Of a stretch of DNA of 64,000 nt, positions 1-9,660 are shown piece by piece (position 1 is the stretch's first letter; each line of letters opens with the position of its first letter). A program made the translations under genes and the position numbers. Source of the stretch: Flavobacteriaceae bacterium UBA1682 (GTDB lineage: Bacteria > Bacteroidota > Bacteroidia > Flavobacteriales > Flavobacteriaceae); the NCBI GenBank assembly GCA_002320285.1, contig DCKE01000019.1, positions 187,901-251,900 on the forward strand, in the 5' to 3' direction. Below the pieces are notes generated by a model. It made no database searches. It had not been told where the DNA came from and saw nothing but the letters and a program-made list of their open reading frames with translations.

Positions 1-95
1 TCTAGCCTTTTTTGTAGGTTGTTCGGGTAACTGTAGTAGCAAGAACCGTTACTTTTAGCAAACTATGATTGGTGACCGCAGTTGTAAATCTACTT

Positions 96-2606
96 TTAGT
101 AAATTAGGTTTTCGCCATTAATCTTTAGAAAGTCACCGCTAGCCGTTAAGTAAAACCATTTACCGTCTTTTTTAACCGGCATGGGAAACAATTGATTTGG
201 AAAATAATAGGTGTCAAAATGATAGGACATAACCCCTAAATCGTCGTATTCCGGTTTGATCAACCAATTCCCTTTATCATCTAAAAGACCGTATTTTTTA
301 CCCGAAAGCACCACTATATATTTGTTGTCTTTGATTGCAAAGATATCGTCGTATAGCGCATCGATTAATACTTTTCCCTTGCTGTTGATTAGACCTTTTT
401 TCGTTGACAGCTTCTTTGGATCCTCCTTAGAAACGATCATCATCGATGCCAGCATATTGTTGTGGTCGATGTCATCGTAGTTGATATCTTGCAACGGTAG
501 TAAGAATTTTCCTTTTTTATCTATATACCCCCCTTTAATAGTTCGCTCGTTGTCTTTATAATTCCCCACAAAAGCAATTCCAGCACTGTTATACTCCTTT
601 ACAAAATCGTACATCGGCTTGAAGATTTGTTTTCCATCTTCATCGATAAAACCATTTTTATTGTGCAGGCTGATTAGCCCCATACCATTTCTAAAGTAAT
701 GCAGCAGTGGCATGTCTTCTCTACTGGCTGGTAAATCTTCTATTGTGGATTGCAGTAAATACGAACCCGGCAGTTCTCTTAAACGGCTTGTATGATATAA
801 GGACCACACGGCTTTGTCTTTACGCACAGCGACTACTTTATTCGATCCAATCAACTCAATCTGCTTATAAGGCAAATGGGTTAAAGAACCCGAATCTGTT
901 TTATATAGGGCATAACGCGATTGCTCTACATCAGTCAGTAAATAGGAAATACTGTCTAAAGATATGATATCGGTATAAAGGTGGTTGGTAATCCGTTGAC
1001 CGTTCCAATCTCTTAATTCTATTTTTGTGGAAGTATAATCACCAGTTCTGCATATAATTGCCTTTTTACGCGTTCCAATCACATCAAAGTAATCCGCATA
1101 TTTGGTCGGAATAAACTCGCGTTTTAACTTGGTATCATAGATACCAATCGCTTGCTGTTGCTTGACCTGAATCAAATGTTCTGGAAATTCTTTTTTAACG
1201 GTATAGCCGTTGTAGAGCGCTGGCAAGACGAGCGTGCCAGCTGCATCAAAAACCGTTTTTACACCCTGGCTATCTGCTACTATCCAATAAGGTGAGTCAC
1301 CGCTGGTCTGATGATCCATCGTCACATCGTAAAACTGAGGCTCATAGTACTGATGGGTCGTTGCAAAATAAATACCCCAATAGGCCCGTTGTTTGACCTT
1401 AAAAATCGGTAAGGTGTCTGTATTGCTGCATTCCCCCTCATGAACGGCCGTGATTGTTGCATTGGGGACTGTCAACAACAAATTGTTATTCTTGTCCAAC
1501 AAATAGCTGATATCGGCTTTGGTCGCGATAAAGTGATTGAGACAAATCCTTACCGCATCATAGCTCAGGGGGATAATTACTTGACCATCTGCATCAATCA
1601 CACCGCTCAAGTTTCCTTGTTTCACCACAAAATAATCAGCGTTGCCAATAGCATAGGGTTCTTCGTTCGGATTTTCTATTTTATCGTAAATAAACGGCAG
1701 TTGCAGTTCTCCTTCTTTATTGTATATCCCATATTTACCGTCTTTTTTATACACCAATAGGTTATTGATAATAAATCCTGAGGCATCATTCCATTCCAAT
1801 TCCTTATTTGCAACAATATTGACAACGACCGCTTGCCCGTTTTTAGCAAACGACTGCACCCAATTATCACTGCGCATATTGCGATGCTGATGATCGTATT
1901 GAAAAGGGACTAAGATTTTTTCCTGCCAATTGATGATTCCCCATTTGGCATTTTTAGAAGCATAAACATAGTTGGCCGTCTTAGAACAACCGCCGCAATA
2001 ATCGAAAGCATCATAATGGGCTTGTATCACCATTTTTCCTTCTTTAGCATCGTATATCCCCCATTTCCCCTGTTGTTGTACATCAAAATATCGTCCGTCC
2101 AAATAGCCTATATCATCAAAGAAAGGCAACCACTTTTTATGAGGTAAATAATAAGTCTTTTTACCGTCTAACGACAGCATCCAATACGCTGTTCCAACCC
2201 GGTCAATTTCATCGTATATCGGCGGCAAAATCAGGTCGCCTGCCGGAGACAGCACACCGTATTTTCCCTGTTTTACAATATCCAAAACCGCCCAAGGCAA
2301 TCGATCGCCTTGCAACAACTGCTTCTGATATTCTTCAATACTGTATTTATTACCCAAGCTAGCCCGACCATTATCTTTGATATAATCAAAAACTGCTGTT
2401 CCGTTTGCATCGATATAATAAGTATTACGATTTTGAATCACTTTAGCAAAACCACTAATAAAAGCAGCAATACCATTATCTACACCATAATAGTCAGCCT
2501 GCGGAGGAGCAAGGGAAAGCGGAGCCGCCGGTGGAGGTATAACATCGACTTGTGCATGAGTTGTACTGCAAAGAATAAAACCGAGCAATAAATATATTCT
2601 AATCAT
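96..2606 (-). CDS. Exported WG-repeat protein (836 aa)
   Basis: I do not recognise a specific function. The protein starts with a signal peptide (MIRIYLLLGFILCSTTHAQ) and then consists almost entirely of WG-type repeats: units of about 40-60 residues with K-W/Y-G-I followed by a strand and a P-x-Y-D motif, for example KWGIYDAKEG, KYGVLSPAGD and KYGIYNKEGE. WG repeats are thought to form beta-propeller-like or solenoid surfaces. An upstream in-frame start 16 codons earlier exists, but it overlaps the preceding gene and lacks a signal peptide, so the ATG at 2606 is preferred. It then follows the upstream WG gene by only 4 bases, which indicates one transcript. Location is probably periplasmic or at the surface. 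No T9SS C-terminal domain is visible. Confidence 0.88.
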   Translation of the reverse strand: MIRIYLLLGFILCSTTHAQVDVIPPPAAPLSLAPPQADYYGVDNGIAAFISGFAKVIQNRNTYYIDANGTAVFDYIKDNGRASLGNKYSIEEYQKQLLQGDRLPWAVLDIVKQGKYGVLSPAGDLILPPIYDEIDRVGTAYWMLSLDGKKTYYLPHKKWLPFFDDIGYLDGRYFDVQQQGKWGIYDAKEGKMVIQAHYDAFDYCGGCSKTANYVYASKNAKWGIINWQEKILVPFQYDHQHRNMRSDNWVQSFAKNGQAVVVNIVANKELEWNDASGFIINNLLVYKKDGKYGIYNKEGELQLPFIYDKIENPNEEPYAIGNADYFVVKQGNLSGVIDADGQVIIPLSYDAVRICLNHFIATKADISYLLDKNNNLLLTVPNATITAVHEGECSNTDTLPIFKVKQRAYWGIYFATTHQYYEPQFYDVTMDHQTSGDSPYWIVADSQGVKTVFDAAGTLVLPALYNGYTVKKEFPEHLIQVKQQQAIGIYDTKLKREFIPTKYADYFDVIGTRKKAIICRTGDYTSTKIELRDWNGQRITNHLYTDIISLDSISYLLTDVEQSRYALYKTDSGSLTHLPYKQIELIGSNKVVAVRKDKAVWSLYHTSRLRELPGSYLLQSTIEDLPASREDMPLLHYFRNGMGLISLHNKNGFIDEDGKQIFKPMYDFVKEYNSAGIAFVGNYKDNERTIKGGYIDKKGKFLLPLQDINYDDIDHNNMLASMMIVSKEDPKKLSTKKGLINSKGKVLIDALYDDIFAIKDNKYIVVLSGKKYGLLDDKGNWLIKPEYDDLGVMSYHFDTYYFPNQLFPMPVKKDGKWFYLTASGDFLKINGENLIY

Positions 2607-2610
2607 TTGC

Positions 2611-4863
2611 TTAATTGATTTTTGATTGGGCTCTTGGCAAAGCTTGTTGACCACTTTCGTTTAAAAAATAATACCAACCATCCTTTTTGACCAGCAGTGG
2701 CCAAGTACGATCTGTTCCATTATAATTTCTCCTCAATTCATCATAAATAGGCGCTACCACTATGTTTGCCTTTCGATCTACCAATCCGTACTTGCCGTTT
2801 AGCGATATTTCACCCAGTGAATAAGACGAATTTATATCTATATAGTCATATATCGCATCGAGTATCAATTTACCACCGCGCTCTATAATTCCATATTTCT
2901 GATCCTTACGAACCAGTATCAAGTCGGGTGAATCATTTATTTCATTGAGTTGTTCGTATTGTGGCGCTACAACAAGTTCCCCTTTAGAATTGATAATTCC
3001 ATACTTAGCCGCAGCTGCTTTTTCTTGTGCAACCCAGGCATAACCCCGATAAAATGGGCTGACATACACAAAATCGGTAAATTGTTTTTGATCGCCATTC
3101 TGATCGATAAACAGGTTATCGGCTACCCCATATATTTTTAATAAATCGCTTTGAAAAACCCCGATTTCGGTTTGATCATTTGTTGGAGTACTGTACCGAT
3201 TGTAAAAGTTACCTCGGTCCCACAACGGATTTTCATATACTGTACTACCCTTTAAATCGAGTAATTTGTATTGATTGTTTTGTAGAACCATTACAAATTT
3301 GTCGTTGAATATTTTCTCTATCACAACTTCTTCGTTAAAGGGCAGTAGCTGTTGCCCCGAACGATTATACAGTGCCGACTTCTTGGTGTAACTGTCCGCA
3401 ATTGGTTTTCGCACTATAAAGTACTGAGAACTCAACCAGGTAATATCGAGTTCACCCAATGGGATTATAAAGCGCTTTTGTGCCATATGATACAACCCCA
3501 GTTGGTTTTCATCAAATATTGGAATAAGGTTGGGATCGCTATTGCGCTCACTATAACTGTATATTAAACTGTTGTAATACCTATCGGAATTATAACGATA
3601 CTTTGGTGGTAGCAGTTCTGTACCACTCTTATCAAAAATGCCATAGGTATCCTTGATAAATGTTCTAAAATACAACAGCTCCTTCTGGTATTTAAATTCA
3701 ATAGTCGTAAAGCGATCAGCAGCTATCAAAGGAGTTCCATTCCAATGGAACAGTCCAACTTTTTCGTTTTGTTTGACCCACAAATAATAGGGTAATTTCA
3801 TTAACTCCAGTTCTTCTTGGCGTCTTTTTCGACTGGCTTCGGTCGGTTCGCCATAAAAGTCATCAGCGACCACGACATCCTGATACCTGTTTTCCCCTTT
3901 GGAGTTTCTAAATTCGATATCCTGATACCTCAGCTCCAGTACAAATTTTCCTGCTGTATTTATCACTCCTTTTTTATGATCCTTTTCTACGATACTCAAG
4001 CCTTTGGTAAAGTCCGAAATATTCGTGTATACAGCTGGCACGACCTCTTTTCCCTGCAGATCAATCAATCCCCATCGGTCACCTTTCTTAAAACTGACCA
4101 AAGCGGCATCACCAACTGCATTTAAGGCTTCATATTCCACGGCTAAAAGCGGACGCCCATTGGTATCGCTCAAGCCAAATTTTTGATCTTGTTGTATTTT
4201 ATGGTAATTCGTCGACTGTATGCTGATATAACCTATAAAACGGTATTGAGGTTCTATCAATACTGTACCGTTCATCAAGGCCAAACCCGCTTTACCCTGA
4301 CGATAAATCGCAACGGCATTTTCATCGCCATAATTCTTTCCCACTTCATCGTATATAGGATTTTGCAATACCGATCCATCTGTAGCCGATATCCAACCCC
4401 ATTTTCCGTTTTCTTCTATAGCAATTAATTTACTGTTGATTATTTTCACTGCATCATACTGGGGTTCACTGATAACTTTTCCATCACCATTTATAATCCC
4501 ATATTTTCCAGCGCGTTTGGTTATTGCAAATTTGTAATTGTATGGGATACCGGGATACCACTGTCCTCTATAATCCGTTTGCAGTTCAACATCATCATAA
4601 TCAATAGCTCCGAATAAACGGCCTTGCGTAGTGATAATACCGAAATAGCCGTCTTTTATCACGACAATCATATCGGCATTGTGATCTTCGATAGCGTCGA
4701 CCATAACACCGCTTGTTGTATGATATAAATAGGTTTTATGATCTTTTGTAAGCTTGGCGAAACAGTATGCTTGCTCTGAGATTCCGATAGCCTCGAAAAC
4801 CGAATTCTCCTGTGCAAATACAGCCGTTGAAAACAGCAACCAAAGACAAATAATTCTATACAT
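2611..4863 (-). CDS. Exported WG-repeat protein (750 aa)
   Basis: This is the first gene of a two-gene minus-strand operon with the WG-repeat gene ending at 96. It has a signal peptide (MYRIICLWLLFSTAVFAQ, cleavage before E-N-S). WG-type units run over the whole chain, for example KYGIINGDGK, KWGWISATDG, RWGLIDLQGK, KYGIIERGGK and KYGLVDRKAN, each followed by a P-x-Y-D/E motif. A charged interruption (about residues 340-355, EASRKRRQEELELMK) separates two blocks of repeats. The two products share architecture but not close sequence, so they are old paralogues. The function is unknown; a role as a ligand-binding or scaffolding periplasmic protein is only inference. Confidence 0.88.
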   Translation of the reverse strand: MYRIICLWLLFSTAVFAQENSVFEAIGISEQAYCFAKLTKDHKTYLYHTTSGVMVDAIEDHNADMIVVIKDGYFGIITTQGRLFGAIDYDDVELQTDYRGQWYPGIPYNYKFAITKRAGKYGIINGDGKVISEPQYDAVKIINSKLIAIEENGKWGWISATDGSVLQNPIYDEVGKNYGDENAVAIYRQGKAGLALMNGTVLIEPQYRFIGYISIQSTNYHKIQQDQKFGLSDTNGRPLLAVEYEALNAVGDAALVSFKKGDRWGLIDLQGKEVVPAVYTNISDFTKGLSIVEKDHKKGVINTAGKFVLELRYQDIEFRNSKGENRYQDVVVADDFYGEPTEASRKRRQEELELMKLPYYLWVKQNEKVGLFHWNGTPLIAADRFTTIEFKYQKELLYFRTFIKDTYGIFDKSGTELLPPKYRYNSDRYYNSLIYSYSERNSDPNLIPIFDENQLGLYHMAQKRFIIPLGELDITWLSSQYFIVRKPIADSYTKKSALYNRSGQQLLPFNEEVVIEKIFNDKFVMVLQNNQYKLLDLKGSTVYENPLWDRGNFYNRYSTPTNDQTEIGVFQSDLLKIYGVADNLFIDQNGDQKQFTDFVYVSPFYRGYAWVAQEKAAAAKYGIINSKGELVVAPQYEQLNEINDSPDLILVRKDQKYGIIERGGKLILDAIYDYIDINSSYSLGEISLNGKYGLVDRKANIVVAPIYDELRRNYNGTDRTWPLLVKKDGWYYFLNESGQQALPRAQSKIN

Positions 4864-5377
4864 TACTTTTGAAAATTTTATTTTAAAACGCAGTTCGATT
4901 AACTTGCGTATCGCTGCGGTAATGATTCGCTACCGTCCGATTCCTCGATAAAAGCTTTCGTTTTTTATACCGTAGCACGCTTAATCGAAATATCGGCAAA
5001 AAATAGGGACAAGCCTCAATACTCAAATCCAGCCAACATTCATCCCCATACCGACCAACTGAAATTTTATATTAAAACAGCAGTCCAACTAGCGGTCTCT
5101 TTTAAGGAGTTTTACATCCATAGATGCAATCAGCGTCTAAATTTAAAACTTTTTTTGCAATCTACTAATATATAGACTTTAGGAGTCGGTGCTTTATTAC
5201 ACAAATACTCGATGATTTTTTGGTGTTTTTACTATTTTTACCACACTATATGTAAACCATTCAACAAACGATAGCGTCATTTATTATGCCGTTGCTAACG
5301 GTATGATGTTGGAGCATAAACAACAGCCCGTATCACTATAAAATAAAAAGCTTTACTCAGCAAAGAATATTGTAATT
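4864..5377. other. Intergenic region, no gene seen
   Basis: This 514-base AT-rich gap lies between divergent genes and should hold the promoters of the WG operon (leftward) and the membrane protein (rightward). No convincing ORF, RNA gene or TAnnTTTG box was found. A short inverted repeat (CCGTT-GCT-AACGG, 5289-5301) is present; its role is unknown. Confidence 0.5.
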
Positions 5378-5887
5378 ATGATCGATAAATATAGAAAAAC
5401 AACCATTTACTTACTGTTGGGGATCGCCGTTATCATCGGTGTACTTTTAGTGGATCGTTTGGTTTTACCCGCTAAAATCATTGAAGATAAAATTGTTCGT
5501 TATCGGGTTTTAACGAGTACGCGATCTACTCCATACGGAACAGCAGAAGTGTATATAGGCGATCGCTATTACACGGAACTAGGTTACGAGTTCACGTTAG
5601 ATATAGATAGACCAATATTGGATCCTCAAATAACCTTAACCCAATCCATGTTGTTTAAAAATCTAAATACTGTAGAAAACAAAAAACACGACTACTCCGA
5701 TCGATTGAGTTCTGGTTTTAATGGTATCTGTCTGTTGTTTACTCATATCATTGCCTTCTCGACGGTGTTTAGTCTGGTACTGCTTATAAGAAATCAAAAT
5801 CTTTCCAAAAATCAATTTCAAAACATCTTATTGTTTAACGGTTTTATGATATTTATTACGTTATATCTGTGGGCAATTTACAACTAA
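5378..5887 (+). CDS. Small membrane protein of unknown function (169 aa)
   Basis: No family is recognised. Topology is the main information: one transmembrane helix near the N-terminus (about residues 9-27, IYLLLGIAVIIGVLLV), a roughly 75-residue extracytoplasmic stretch rich in beta-prone residues, and two further helices near the C-terminus (about 115-137 and 147-166). It stands alone between divergent and convergent neighbours, so context gives no clue. The ATG at 5378 puts the first helix right after a short basic N-terminus (MIDKYRK), which supports the start. Confidence 0.75.
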   Translation: MIDKYRKTTIYLLLGIAVIIGVLLVDRLVLPAKIIEDKIVRYRVLTSTRSTPYGTAEVYIGDRYYTELGYEFTLDIDRPILDPQITLTQSMLFKNLNTVENKKHDYSDRLSSGFNGICLLFTHIIAFSTVFSLVLLIRNQNLSKNQFQNILLFNGFMIFITLYLWAIYN

Positions 5888-6324
5888 GTTTTAATCAACC
5901 GAACGGTTAAATCAAGCTGACAAACTTCCAAAGGCTTTTGATTACACAGCCAGCGAGGCACTTTAGATCCGTTGTCTTACCGCCTTAAAGAGCAAAGAAG
6001 GCAATGAACCGCTCTTCAAAATACGGTAGGGGCCATAGGTCGATGTTTTTTAAAGGTTTTGAATCGGTAACTTTCATCGTTGAAACGCAGTTCGCCCCCG
6101 ATTTCCAATTGCTCACCTACGGCTTATGTCCGACTTCCCAACAAAGAGGTTCTCGTAAACAATAGCAGTCTATCACAGCGATTGTCATGGCCTAGAATCC
6201 CAGTCAACAAAAGCTCAGAGTATCAACTGTATTTTTGGTCGATGCAAACCGCCGGTTCAGCGGATAACTGTTATTATAAACACTAGTATAATTAATTGTA
6301 TACTAAGGTTTCGTTGTCAAATAA
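5888..6324. other. Intergenic region between convergent genes, no gene seen
   Basis: This 437-base stretch is somewhat less AT-rich than other spacers. A 68-codon plus-strand reading frame at 6080-6286 has no recognisable features. It could be the eroded remains of a gene, but no homology can be named from reading it. Confidence 0.4.
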
Positions 6325-7128
6325 TTACTGAGGCTTTGGTATAAGCTCTACAGTATATTTTTGATGTTCGGTCAAAAAATCAGCTGTAATTAGACTACCG
6401 AACTTCGGTTTATTGACCGTAGCCAAATCAATGTCTACAAAAAACAATTCTTCTTGATTTCCCGCCTTATACAGCGTATTGCCATCCGTATCTACGATTT
6501 GACTTTCTCCGCGGTAAGATTCGAGTACACCCTCGAACAATTCGGCCCCCACTCTATTACAACTGATGATAAAGTATTGATTTTCCAAGGCTCGGATCGG
6601 TAAAATACGAGGCGTCACCTCTCCGCCAAAACAAGCGGAATGACAGACAATTTCAGCACCTTGTAGTTTTAATTTGGTGCTTATCGGTGGAAACCAACAA
6701 TCAAAACACACCATCATACCAATAGTAGTTTCCCCATATTGAAACACTTCAATAGCATCCCCAGATTCATACAGGCGCTTTTCGTAATCCGGTAAGTGAA
6801 TTTTCCGTTGATACCCAATTAATCCCGTGGAATCTACGAGTATGGCTGTATTATAAATTCGTCCGTTGAACCCCTCGGGTATGGTTCCCGTTATACAACC
6901 ACCACAATTCTTAGCTAATTCGGTTAGTATTGCTACGGTTTCGCTATCGGTTAAATTTTCAACCAATGGCAGCAATTCCTCTTTGTCATCAAAGGCATAT
7001 CCACTGGTAAATAATTCCGGTAAAACTACTAAATCGAATTTCTGATCTTTTAACTTGGAAGTTATATACGCTAGATTAGCCTTTCTATCTCTTGAAATAA
7101 CGTCGTACTGAAAAAAACCTACTTTCAT
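6325..7128 (-). CDS. Carbon-nitrogen hydrolase (nitrilase superfamily)
   Basis: A cytosolic hydrolase of C-N bonds in amides, nitriles or carbamoyl compounds. The superfamily triad is visible: Glu38 in LPELF, Lys109 in YQRKIHLPDYEK and Cys141 in MVCFDCWFP. At 267 aa the length is typical for single-domain CN hydrolases. There is no signal peptide. The loop after the catalytic Lys (YEKRLYESGD) and the general layout resemble omega-amidase and N-carbamoyl amidase members, but the substrate cannot be read from the sequence. It stands alone on the minus strand with no metabolic neighbours. The ATG at 7128 begins directly with the first beta strand (MKVGFFQYDV), as usual in the family. Confidence 0.9.
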   Translation of the reverse strand: MKVGFFQYDVISRDRKANLAYITSKLKDQKFDLVVLPELFTSGYAFDDKEELLPLVENLTDSETVAILTELAKNCGGCITGTIPEGFNGRIYNTAILVDSTGLIGYQRKIHLPDYEKRLYESGDAIEVFQYGETTIGMMVCFDCWFPPISTKLKLQGAEIVCHSACFGGEVTPRILPIRALENQYFIISCNRVGAELFEGVLESYRGESQIVDTDGNTLYKAGNQEELFFVDIDLATVNKPKFGSLITADFLTEHQKYTVELIPKPQ

Positions 7129-7432
7129 AAATTCTCATATTTAAAAACCGTTGATGGTCAATTATACTGCATCTATCGCGCTCACTGTTCAAGGAACCCT
7201 TGCCTTGTCAAACAAAACTACTTCAAAAAAGCTACTAATAAAAACTGATGTTCCTTCTGTATTGCTATTTATTTGAACATCACCTACAGTATACAGTTTG
7301 AAACTAACCTCATTGCTTCGCGTTTATTGCGTGCCCCATCGTCACAAATTTTAATTGTTTTTTCAAGATAACTCAAGTTCAAGTAACGCTTTTTTTGTTG
7401 TGGAGGAATCTGCTACATTTAAACTTAACGGT

Positions 7433-7440
7433 TATATTTG
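7433..7440 (+). promoter_or_regulatory. Probable -7 promoter element TATATTTG
   Basis: It matches the Bacteroidetes -7 consensus TAnnTTTG exactly and ends 22 bases before the chosen ATG at 7463. It would give a very short leader for the secreted protein, and it argues against a start at the more upstream in-frame ATG (7355). No clear -33 TTG at the usual spacing is seen. The rest of the 334-base spacer 7129-7462 holds nothing else that I can support. Confidence 0.5.
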
Positions 7441-7462
7441 TACGGTTTACTACAAATACCTT

Positions 7463-8107
7463 ATGAAATACTTCTACTTTTTGTTTTTCTGCTGTGTGCA
7501 AACGCTAATTGCTCAAACCTATCATCCTGATAAAATTGACATCAATGGGGTAATTTACGATTATCGGTACCATCATATAGAACAGTATTTTAATTATTAT
7601 CCCGACAAAAGACCTGTAGTCAATAAAGATTCTACTATTATAGCGCGAGGATATATAGCAGAGTATGCTTTAATCGAGCAGCAATTGTATTTAAGATCTA
7701 TTAAAACGCCTGTTGATGGCGACTATAAACACTTAGTTAGTAATTCTAAAAATATTTTTGCAGATCAGCAGGAAGGTCTAAAAATGCATTGGGTAGATGG
7801 ACTTTTCGACGTCGGTTTGGGCAGTCCTAATTTTACTCGTTCTAAAGACAGCTTAAATCCAGTCTTTGATTCGTACTACATTTTTGAATTAAAACGCGGA
7901 CTAGTAAAGTCAACGCAAATTTTTAGTTACAAAGAATATAAAGCCTTTAAAGATTATCAATGGGAGCGGTTTAGGTACAGTGCTGAATACACTAAACTCT
8001 ATAATAAGTTATTGCAATCCTCGATGGATCCGATAGACATTGTCGAACACATTTACAACCATATCTTGTTTTACAGCAAACGCAGTTTTCTTAAAAAACC
8101 GGCCTAA
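7463..8107 (+). CDS. Secreted protein of unknown function (214 aa)
   Basis: The ATG at 7463 is chosen over an in-frame ATG 36 codons upstream because it opens directly onto a signal peptide (MKYFYFLFFCCVQTLIAQ, cleavage before T-Y-H) and because a -7 promoter box lies inside the longer version. The mature part is tyrosine- and charge-rich, with no repeats, no membrane segments and no recognised domain. It is monocistronic. It is probably periplasmic or exported; the function is unknown. Confidence 0.72.
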   Translation: MKYFYFLFFCCVQTLIAQTYHPDKIDINGVIYDYRYHHIEQYFNYYPDKRPVVNKDSTIIARGYIAEYALIEQQLYLRSIKTPVDGDYKHLVSNSKNIFADQQEGLKMHWVDGLFDVGLGSPNFTRSKDSLNPVFDSYYIFELKRGLVKSTQIFSYKEYKAFKDYQWERFRYSAEYTKLYNKLLQSSMDPIDIVEHIYNHILFYSKRSFLKKPA

Positions 8108-8655
8108 AAACCAGCTGTTTTAGTTAAACAGTACTCAACCCAGACTATGCTACCTTGGTATCGTAGACATTGACAGCAAAAGGCCAACCGTCTGGGCTAC
8201 AGCAAAATTTCTAACTCCTAAAAAAACAGCCTTTTAGCGCATTTAACTCGTTTATCAACTTATGCTCTTACCCAAAAGTGAAAGAGCTGTAACGGTAATT
8301 TTCCAAACTTTCAATTTCCAGGCTTTATTTTAAAAACCGCTAGCAGATCAACTTATTTTATTTTTAAAGCAAAAAAATAAAGATGACCAATAAAGGGATT
8401 TAAGCATTTACAAAATCTACATTTTTAAAGTTTTTAGCGAATTATCTTTAAAAAATTCTCAAATAAACGTCTAGCAATTTCCAAAGCACTGCTAAAAAAC
8501 ACCTGATAAACTGCCATATTAAGTGACCAAATCAATAAAATGGTGTCTTAGTTGATAGGTGTTTTTGTTTAATAGTCTGCGGTATCATTCTATACCGCGC
8601 TTATAACAAACGCCTCATAGTCTGAGATAATTCGATTTTTAGAAAAATAAAACTT
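8108..8655. other. Intergenic region with a hairpin
   Basis: No gene is seen in these 548 bases. An inverted repeat of 7 bp (GCGGTAT 8579-8585 / ATACCGC 8592-8598, 6-base loop) lies 57 bases before the start of the next gene. It has no T-run, so it fits an operator or leader hairpin better than a terminator. Confidence 0.4.
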
Positions 8656-9540
8656 ATGAAATCACTGTTGATTAAATGTGTGTTTAACCGAACGTTTTTG
8701 TATTATTTATTACTAACTCTTTTTTCTATGGTAGCGGCATTTGCTCAAACCGGCATTCATACAAAAACGGTTAATGCCACCTTTGAAATTTCTGGAAACC
8801 AAGGAGTTTCTTTTGAAAACGGCGTAATTATACCCAGTGTAACGGGTTTAGAGTTGGCCAACAACGATGCTTTATACACTGCAGCGCAGGATGGTGTAAT
8901 GATTTACGTTACGGAAGCAGTTCCGTATAATTTGGTAACGCCAAAAACCTTGGAAGTTACCCGAAAGGGAAAATACGTTTATCACCATCAACCGCATCAA
9001 CGATGGAGATCTACTGTTGATGGTAAGTCGGTAGTATCCACGCAGAAAATTTTTACGGTTATCAATAGTCAAGCAACCACATTAATGAGCTCCGACATAG
9101 AATCCGTTAAATGGGATGCGAACTTCGAGGGGGTTAATAGTCATTTGCTTCAATTGTCGGGTAGCGGATCAGCCGCTGGAACTGAGATTGTATTGCCTGC
9201 GTATAGGACTCTTGTCATACACGGGTTAATCTCCATTGCCACAGGTACCGGATCGGAATCGCAAAAAAAGACTCCAACTACACTGAGAAGTGATTTGATC
9301 GCAGTAAACCCCAGCGCAGACGTACGTTTACACACTTCTACGCCGGGTTATGCTCGTTCGTCCAACTATACCAAAACCTCACAGGGAGGACCTTCCCCTG
9401 CTCTTATGATCGTCTATACTGGATCAGGTGGACTGACTATAAAGACCGATGTTACTAGAGAAACCGGAGTTCGCACTAATATAGCAGGAAAGACCAGTGT
9501 CGGTACTATTGGCAGTTATTTGATCATTGAAGAAATATAA
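8656..9540 (+). CDS. Exported protein, paralogue 1 of a three-gene family (294 aa)
   Basis: It has a long signal peptide (cleavage near residue 31, AAFAQ-TG) followed by a short head module starting TGIHT and reaching NGVIIPSV, a variant of the GIGT-x-P ... GILIPR head found at the mature N-terminus of many Bacteroidetes exported proteins. The remainder alternates short strands and ends with LIIEEI. The next two genes have the same architecture, head and ending (LIIEEL, LTIQEL), so the three are paralogues. No anchor or T9SS C-terminal domain is visible. The function is unknown; surface or fibre-like roles are inference. Confidence 0.82.
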   Translation: MKSLLIKCVFNRTFLYYLLLTLFSMVAAFAQTGIHTKTVNATFEISGNQGVSFENGVIIPSVTGLELANNDALYTAAQDGVMIYVTEAVPYNLVTPKTLEVTRKGKYVYHHQPHQRWRSTVDGKSVVSTQKIFTVINSQATTLMSSDIESVKWDANFEGVNSHLLQLSGSGSAAGTEIVLPAYRTLVIHGLISIATGTGSESQKKTPTTLRSDLIAVNPSADVRLHTSTPGYARSSNYTKTSQGGPSPALMIVYTGSGGLTIKTDVTRETGVRTNIAGKTSVGTIGSYLIIEEI

Positions 9541-9660
9541 TCCGAGCTATGACAGGATTGCTCCTATCGATTGGCAAAATTGCCTCAGTAGTCAGTTGCT
9601 ACAAAAAACGACAAGGACAACACCCTATCCCAATACCAAAATATAAACCAAGCTACAGTT

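Noticed and set aside
1..95. Possible end of another gene at the left edge
   Set aside because: 95 bases give no clear frame with coding character; only the downstream region of the WG operon is visible.
5289..5301. Inverted repeat CCGTTGCTAACGG resembling an integron-type recombination core
   Set aside because: Only a single short copy, with no integrase gene and no cassette array.
6080..6286. 68-codon plus-strand frame in the gap before the CN hydrolase gene
   Set aside because: No start context, no signal or domain, and composition typical of spacer; not enough to call a gene or remnant.
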